A stretch of 64,000 nucleotides of DNA from Pseudomonas cuatrocienegasensis (GTDB taxonomy: Bacteria > Pseudomonadota > Gammaproteobacteria > Pseudomonadales > Pseudomonadaceae), in the NCBI RefSeq assembly GCF_900110925.1, contig NZ_FOFP01000017.1, positions 1-64,000 on the forward strand, given 5' to 3'. The notes beneath the pieces are model-generated. The model was not told the origin of the DNA, did no database searches, and saw only the letters and a list, made by a program, of their open reading frames with translations. Each line of letters opens with the position of its first letter. Positions within the stretch are counted from its first letter, which is position 1. Shown here one piece after another: positions 61,084-64,000 of this stretch. The translations under genes and the position numbers were made by a program.

Positions 61084-62445
61084 ATGCAAACCACTAGAAC
61101 GCTACGCCATTCCCTCCTGGCCATTGCCCTGCTCAGCAGTGGCCTGGCCCAGGCTGCGGTCAGCCCTGATCAGGCTGCCCGCCTCAACGCCGACCTTACG
61201 CCCATGGGCGCTGAGCGCGCTGGCAATGCCGACGGCAGCATCCCGGCCTGGACCGGTGGTTACACCCAGGCGCCGGCCGGCTACAAAAACGGCGACAAGC
61301 GCGCCGACCCGTTCGCCGCCGATAAGCCGCTGTATACGGTCAGTGCCAGCAACATGACGCAGTACGCCGACCTGCTCGCCGAGGGCACCAAGGCATTGCT
61401 GCAGAAGTACCCGGCCTACCGCCTGGATGTCTACCCGACCCACCGCAGCGCCGCGGCGCCGCAGTGGGTGTACGACAACACCCTGCAGAACGCCACCCGC
61501 GCCACCCTGGATGTGGAGAGCGAAAAAGTCAGCGGTGCCTATGGCGGCATTCCCTTCCCGCTGCCGCAGAACGGCGCCGAGGTGCTGTGGAACCACCGCC
61601 TGGCCTGGCACGGTGCCGACACCATTTACTCGCCGTTCGACACCTGGCTGATGACCGCCGGCGGCAAGAAGCTGCAGGCCACCCGTGCACGCTTCTGGTA
61701 CCAGCGGCCGTACTACTTTCAAGACGGCAGCCTGGACACCTTCGCCGGCAAATACCTGGTCGGCAAGCTGCTCACCGAGCAGCCGTCGTCCAAGGCCGGT
61801 GAGGGCTTGATGACCCATTGGGACATGGACCCGGCCCTGCGCGGTGCCTGGCAGTACCTGGTCGGTCAGCGTCGGGTGCGTCGCGCGCCGAACGTGGCCT
61901 ACGACACCCCGGACTTCGTCACCTCCGGCGTCGGCTTCTTCGACGAGGCTTTCATGATCTTCGGCCCCACCGACCGTCACGACCTCAAGCTGGTTGGCAA
62001 AAAAGAGCTGCTGGTGCCGTACAACAACAACCGTGCAGGTCTGGCCTCGAGCGACGAACTGGTCAAACCGGGCTTCCTCAACCCGGACCTGGTGCGCTGG
62101 GAGAAACACCGCGTCTGGGTCGTGGAAGCCACGCTCAAGGCCGGCAAGCGCCATGTGGTGCCGCGTCGTACCTACTACGTCGACGAGGACTCCTGGCAAG
62201 TGCTGCTGGTTGATGGCTACGACGCCCAGGGCAAACTCGGTCGGCATAACTACTCGCTGACCCTGCTGGCCCCAGAGATGCCGGCGCTGACTGCGGAGAT
62301 GATGTGGGGCAGCTACAACCTGGAAACCGGTGCCTACTTCCTCAACTCCTCGGCCAACGACCTGTCGGTGCAGTACCAGAGCTACCCGCGTCCGCCAGCC
62401 TCCTTCTTCACCCCTGATGCCATGGCCAGCGACAGCGTGCGCTGA
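61084..62445 (+). CDS. DUF1329 periplasmic protein, module 2
   Basis: A 453-residue paralogue of the protein at 30975, the same length, with signal peptide (to about AQA, residue 23), AGNADGSIPAWTGGYT, PQWVYDNTL and VPYNNNR. ATG 61084 is preferred over a GTG at 61072. It is followed by a 10-bp perfect hairpin before the next gene. Confidence 0.88.
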   Translation: MQTTRTLRHSLLAIALLSSGLAQAAVSPDQAARLNADLTPMGAERAGNADGSIPAWTGGYTQAPAGYKNGDKRADPFAADKPLYTVSASNMTQYADLLAEGTKALLQKYPAYRLDVYPTHRSAAAPQWVYDNTLQNATRATLDVESEKVSGAYGGIPFPLPQNGAEVLWNHRLAWHGADTIYSPFDTWLMTAGGKKLQATRARFWYQRPYYFQDGSLDTFAGKYLVGKLLTEQPSSKAGEGLMTHWDMDPALRGAWQYLVGQRRVRRAPNVAYDTPDFVTSGVGFFDEAFMIFGPTDRHDLKLVGKKELLVPYNNNRAGLASSDELVKPGFLNPDLVRWEKHRVWVVEATLKAGKRHVVPRRTYYVDEDSWQVLLVDGYDAQGKLGRHNYSLTLLAPEMPALTAEMMWGSYNLETGAYFLNSSANDLSVQYQSYPRPPASFFTPDAMASDSVR

Positions 62446-62456
62446 CCCTCGCAGCC

Positions 62457-62481
62457 GCGCGCCCTGTTTGCCAGGGCGCGC
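62457..62481. other. Intercistronic hairpin, module 2
   Basis: GCGCGCCCTG pairs perfectly with CAGGGCGCGC across TTTGC. It sits between the DUF1329 and YCF48-like genes, the same position as the hairpin at 32349 although the sequence differs. No T-run follows. Confidence 0.75.
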
Positions 62482-62515
62482 GCTGACACATCCATGCAGT
62501 GAATGGAGCGATGCG

Positions 62516-63613
62516 ATGAACATTCTGCGATACACCCGCGCCTGGCCGCTGAGCCTGTGCCTGGCGCTGCTGCCAGCCGTGGCGTTGGCGGATGACGCGG
62601 CACCACCGCGCAGCCCGGCAGTGCTCGCGCAGCCGGCGCTGATCAGCGCCAAGGCGCCGCGTTCGGTGCTGCTGGCCATTACCCGCGCCGGCGAGCGCCT
62701 GGTGGCGGTGGGGGAGCGCGGCATTATCGTGCTGTCCGACGACAATGGCGGCAGTTGGCGACAAGCCCAGGTGCCGGTCAGCGTCAGCCTGACCGCCGTG
62801 CAGTTTGTCGATGCCGAGCAGGGCTGGGCGGTCGGCCACCTCGGCGTGGTGCTGCGCAGCCAGGATGGTGGGCAAAGCTGGCACAAACAACTCGATGGCA
62901 CCCAGGCCGCGCAACTGGCCCTGGCCAGCGCCCGGGCCGGGGGCGATGAAAAACGCTTGAAAGACGCCGAGTGGCTGGTGGCCGACGGCCCGGACAAGCC
63001 GTTTCTCGATCTGTATTTCAGCGACCGACGCAACGGCTACATCGTCGGCGCCTATGGCCTGATCCTGCGCACCCGTGATGGCGGTGACAGCTGGCAGCCG
63101 TGGATGGCCCATCTGGACAACCCCCAGGGCCTCAATCTGTATGCCATCCGCCACCTGGATGGCGCCCTGCTGATTGCCGGTGAACGCGGCCTGCTGCTGC
63201 GTTCGCGCGATGACGGGGCGTCGTTCCAGGCGCTGGCATCGCCCTACGAGGGCAGTTTTTTCGGCCTGCTGACCACCCGCCGTGGCGGCGTGCTGGCCTA
63301 TGGGCTGCGCGGTAATGCCTGGTGGTCGACGGACCAGGGCGACAGTTGGCAGGCGCTGCCGACCGGCGTGGAGTCGGCCCTGTCCGCGGGCCTGGAGTTG
63401 AGCGATGGGCGCCTGCTGCTGGCCAGCCAGAGCGGCGAGCTGCTGTTCACCACGCCCGAGCGCTTGCAGGTCGAGCACCAGCGTACCCATGAGGGTGCCA
63501 CGGTGGCCGCGCTGGTCGAGGCCGCCGACGGCAGCCTGGCCAGTGTCGGCCTGGGCGGTGTCGCTGCCCAGCAACCTGTGACGCCGTCTCCCTTGTCGAG
63601 GAATTCCCTGTGA
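62516..63613 (+). CDS. YCF48-like beta-propeller protein, module 2
   Basis: A 365-residue exported propeller, paralogue of the protein at 32406: ERLVAVGERGIIVLSDDNGG, QGWAVGHLGVVLRSQDGGQS and NGYIVGAYGLILRTRDGGDS blades. The start at 62516 (MNILRYTRAWPLS) has a GGAG site; an in-frame upstream start at 62330 lies inside the DUF1329 gene. Its stop overlaps the GTG start of the MMPL gene. Confidence 0.87.
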   Translation: MNILRYTRAWPLSLCLALLPAVALADDAAPPRSPAVLAQPALISAKAPRSVLLAITRAGERLVAVGERGIIVLSDDNGGSWRQAQVPVSVSLTAVQFVDAEQGWAVGHLGVVLRSQDGGQSWHKQLDGTQAAQLALASARAGGDEKRLKDAEWLVADGPDKPFLDLYFSDRRNGYIVGAYGLILRTRDGGDSWQPWMAHLDNPQGLNLYAIRHLDGALLIAGERGLLLRSRDDGASFQALASPYEGSFFGLLTTRRGGVLAYGLRGNAWWSTDQGDSWQALPTGVESALSAGLELSDGRLLLASQSGELLFTTPERLQVEHQRTHEGATVAALVEAADGSLASVGLGGVAAQQPVTPSPLSRNSL

Positions 63614-64000
63614 AGCGCGAAACTCCACCTGCTACGCCTGCGGCGTTCGATGCACAGTCGGGCAACCTGCTCGAACGGTTGATCTTCAACAACCGGGGCG
63701 CGGTGATCCTGCTGTGCCTGTGCATCACCCTGCTGCTGGGCTGGCAAGCCACCGGCATTGGCATCAACGCCAGCTACGAAAAAACCATCCCGGCCAAGCA
63801 TCCCTTCGTCGTCAACTTCCTCAATGAACGCAGCGAGCTGAACGGCCTGGGCAATGCCCTACGGATCGCTGTGGCGGTCGAGCAGGGCGATATTTTTACC
63901 GCCGAATACCTCGACACCCTGGCCAAGCTCAACGACGAAATCTACCTGCTGCCGGGTGTCGACAAGCCCTACATGAAGTCCCTGTGGACACCCACCACGC
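63610..64000 (+). CDS. MMPL/RND-family transporter, module 2 (3' end outside window)
   Basis: The first 130 residues are visible, from a GTG overlapping the previous stop (GTGA). SGNLLERLIFNNRGAVILLC and the first membrane helix, then NASYEKTIPAKHPF and GLGNALRIAV, match the N-terminus of the transporter at 33499. It completes the second four-gene module. Confidence 0.88.
   Translation, partial: MKRETPPATPAAFDAQSGNLLERLIFNNRGAVILLCLCITLLLGWQATGIGINASYEKTIPAKHPFVVNFLNERSELNGLGNALRIAVAVEQGDIFTAEYLDTLAKLNDEIYLLPGVDKPYMKSLWTPTT

Overview
The window is GC-rich DNA that reads as a Pseudomonas chromosome. The clues are codon usage, REP elements of the GTAGGAGCGAATTTATTCGC type, Pseudomonas-like feruloyl-CoA synthase / hydratase-lyase / vanillin dehydrogenase genes, and many translationally coupled catabolic operons. 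Almost every gene fits uptake or breakdown of aromatic, phenylpropanoid-like compounds. There are no rRNA, tRNA or CRISPR features. Mobile DNA is limited to one decayed transposase fragment and REP repeats.

Region 1 (1-6829): the end of an MFS permease, an SCP2-like/alpha-beta hydrolase fusion, an SDR, a glycerol-dehydrogenase-like enzyme, a cyclase-family hydrolase, a 2,4'-dihydroxyacetophenone-dioxygenase-like cupin and a LysR regulator. Region 2 (7387-26878): two near-twin zinc-type dehydrogenases around a cupin and an outer-membrane protein; an aconitase-family large/small pair; a MarR repressor; a VanAB-like Rieske oxygenase and reductase; gentisate dioxygenase; an FAH hydrolase; then a thioesterase, a BKACE (DUF849) enzyme and a carnitine-dehydrogenase-like enzyme, followed by acyl-CoA dehydrogenase, enoyl-CoA hydratase, acyl-CoA ligase and ETF-quinone oxidoreductase. 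Three copies of ATACTTATCNNTGATAA lie upstream of its promoters, one of them in the marR/oxygenase divergent region, so this looks like one MarR regulon. The gene content suggests side-chain oxidation feeding a gentisate pathway that goes by direct hydrolysis through maleate.

Region 3 (27.1-28.8 kb) is a junction: a transposase remnant and an AT-richer diguanylate cyclase gene. Region 4 (29304-48104): a four-gene envelope module (DUF1302, DUF1329, YCF48-like, MMPL/RND), an MFS permease, a nitroreductase, a broken SDR, a cupin, an FAH protein, a DenD-like dehydrogenase, a cyclase, a two-repeat Cache protein with a 360-bp tandem duplication, then an extradiol-type dioxygenase, an alpha/beta hydrolase, a LysR regulator, an FAD monooxygenase and a Rieske ferredoxin. 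This looks like a ring-hydroxylation plus meta-cleavage pathway for an unknown phenol.

Region 5 (48165-64000): a chromate-transporter homologue, then ech-vdh-fcs (ferulate to vanillin to vanillate), a MarR regulator, REP-bounded spacers, a V4R-type sigma54 activator, a XylC-like aldehyde dehydrogenase, coniferyl alcohol dehydrogenase, and a second copy of the DUF1302-DUF1329-YCF48-MMPL module that runs off the end. The most interesting signals are the duplicated trans-envelope module, with an intercistronic hairpin at the same position in each copy, the 17-bp MarR operator family, and the carnitine-type cleavage trio inside an aromatic operon.
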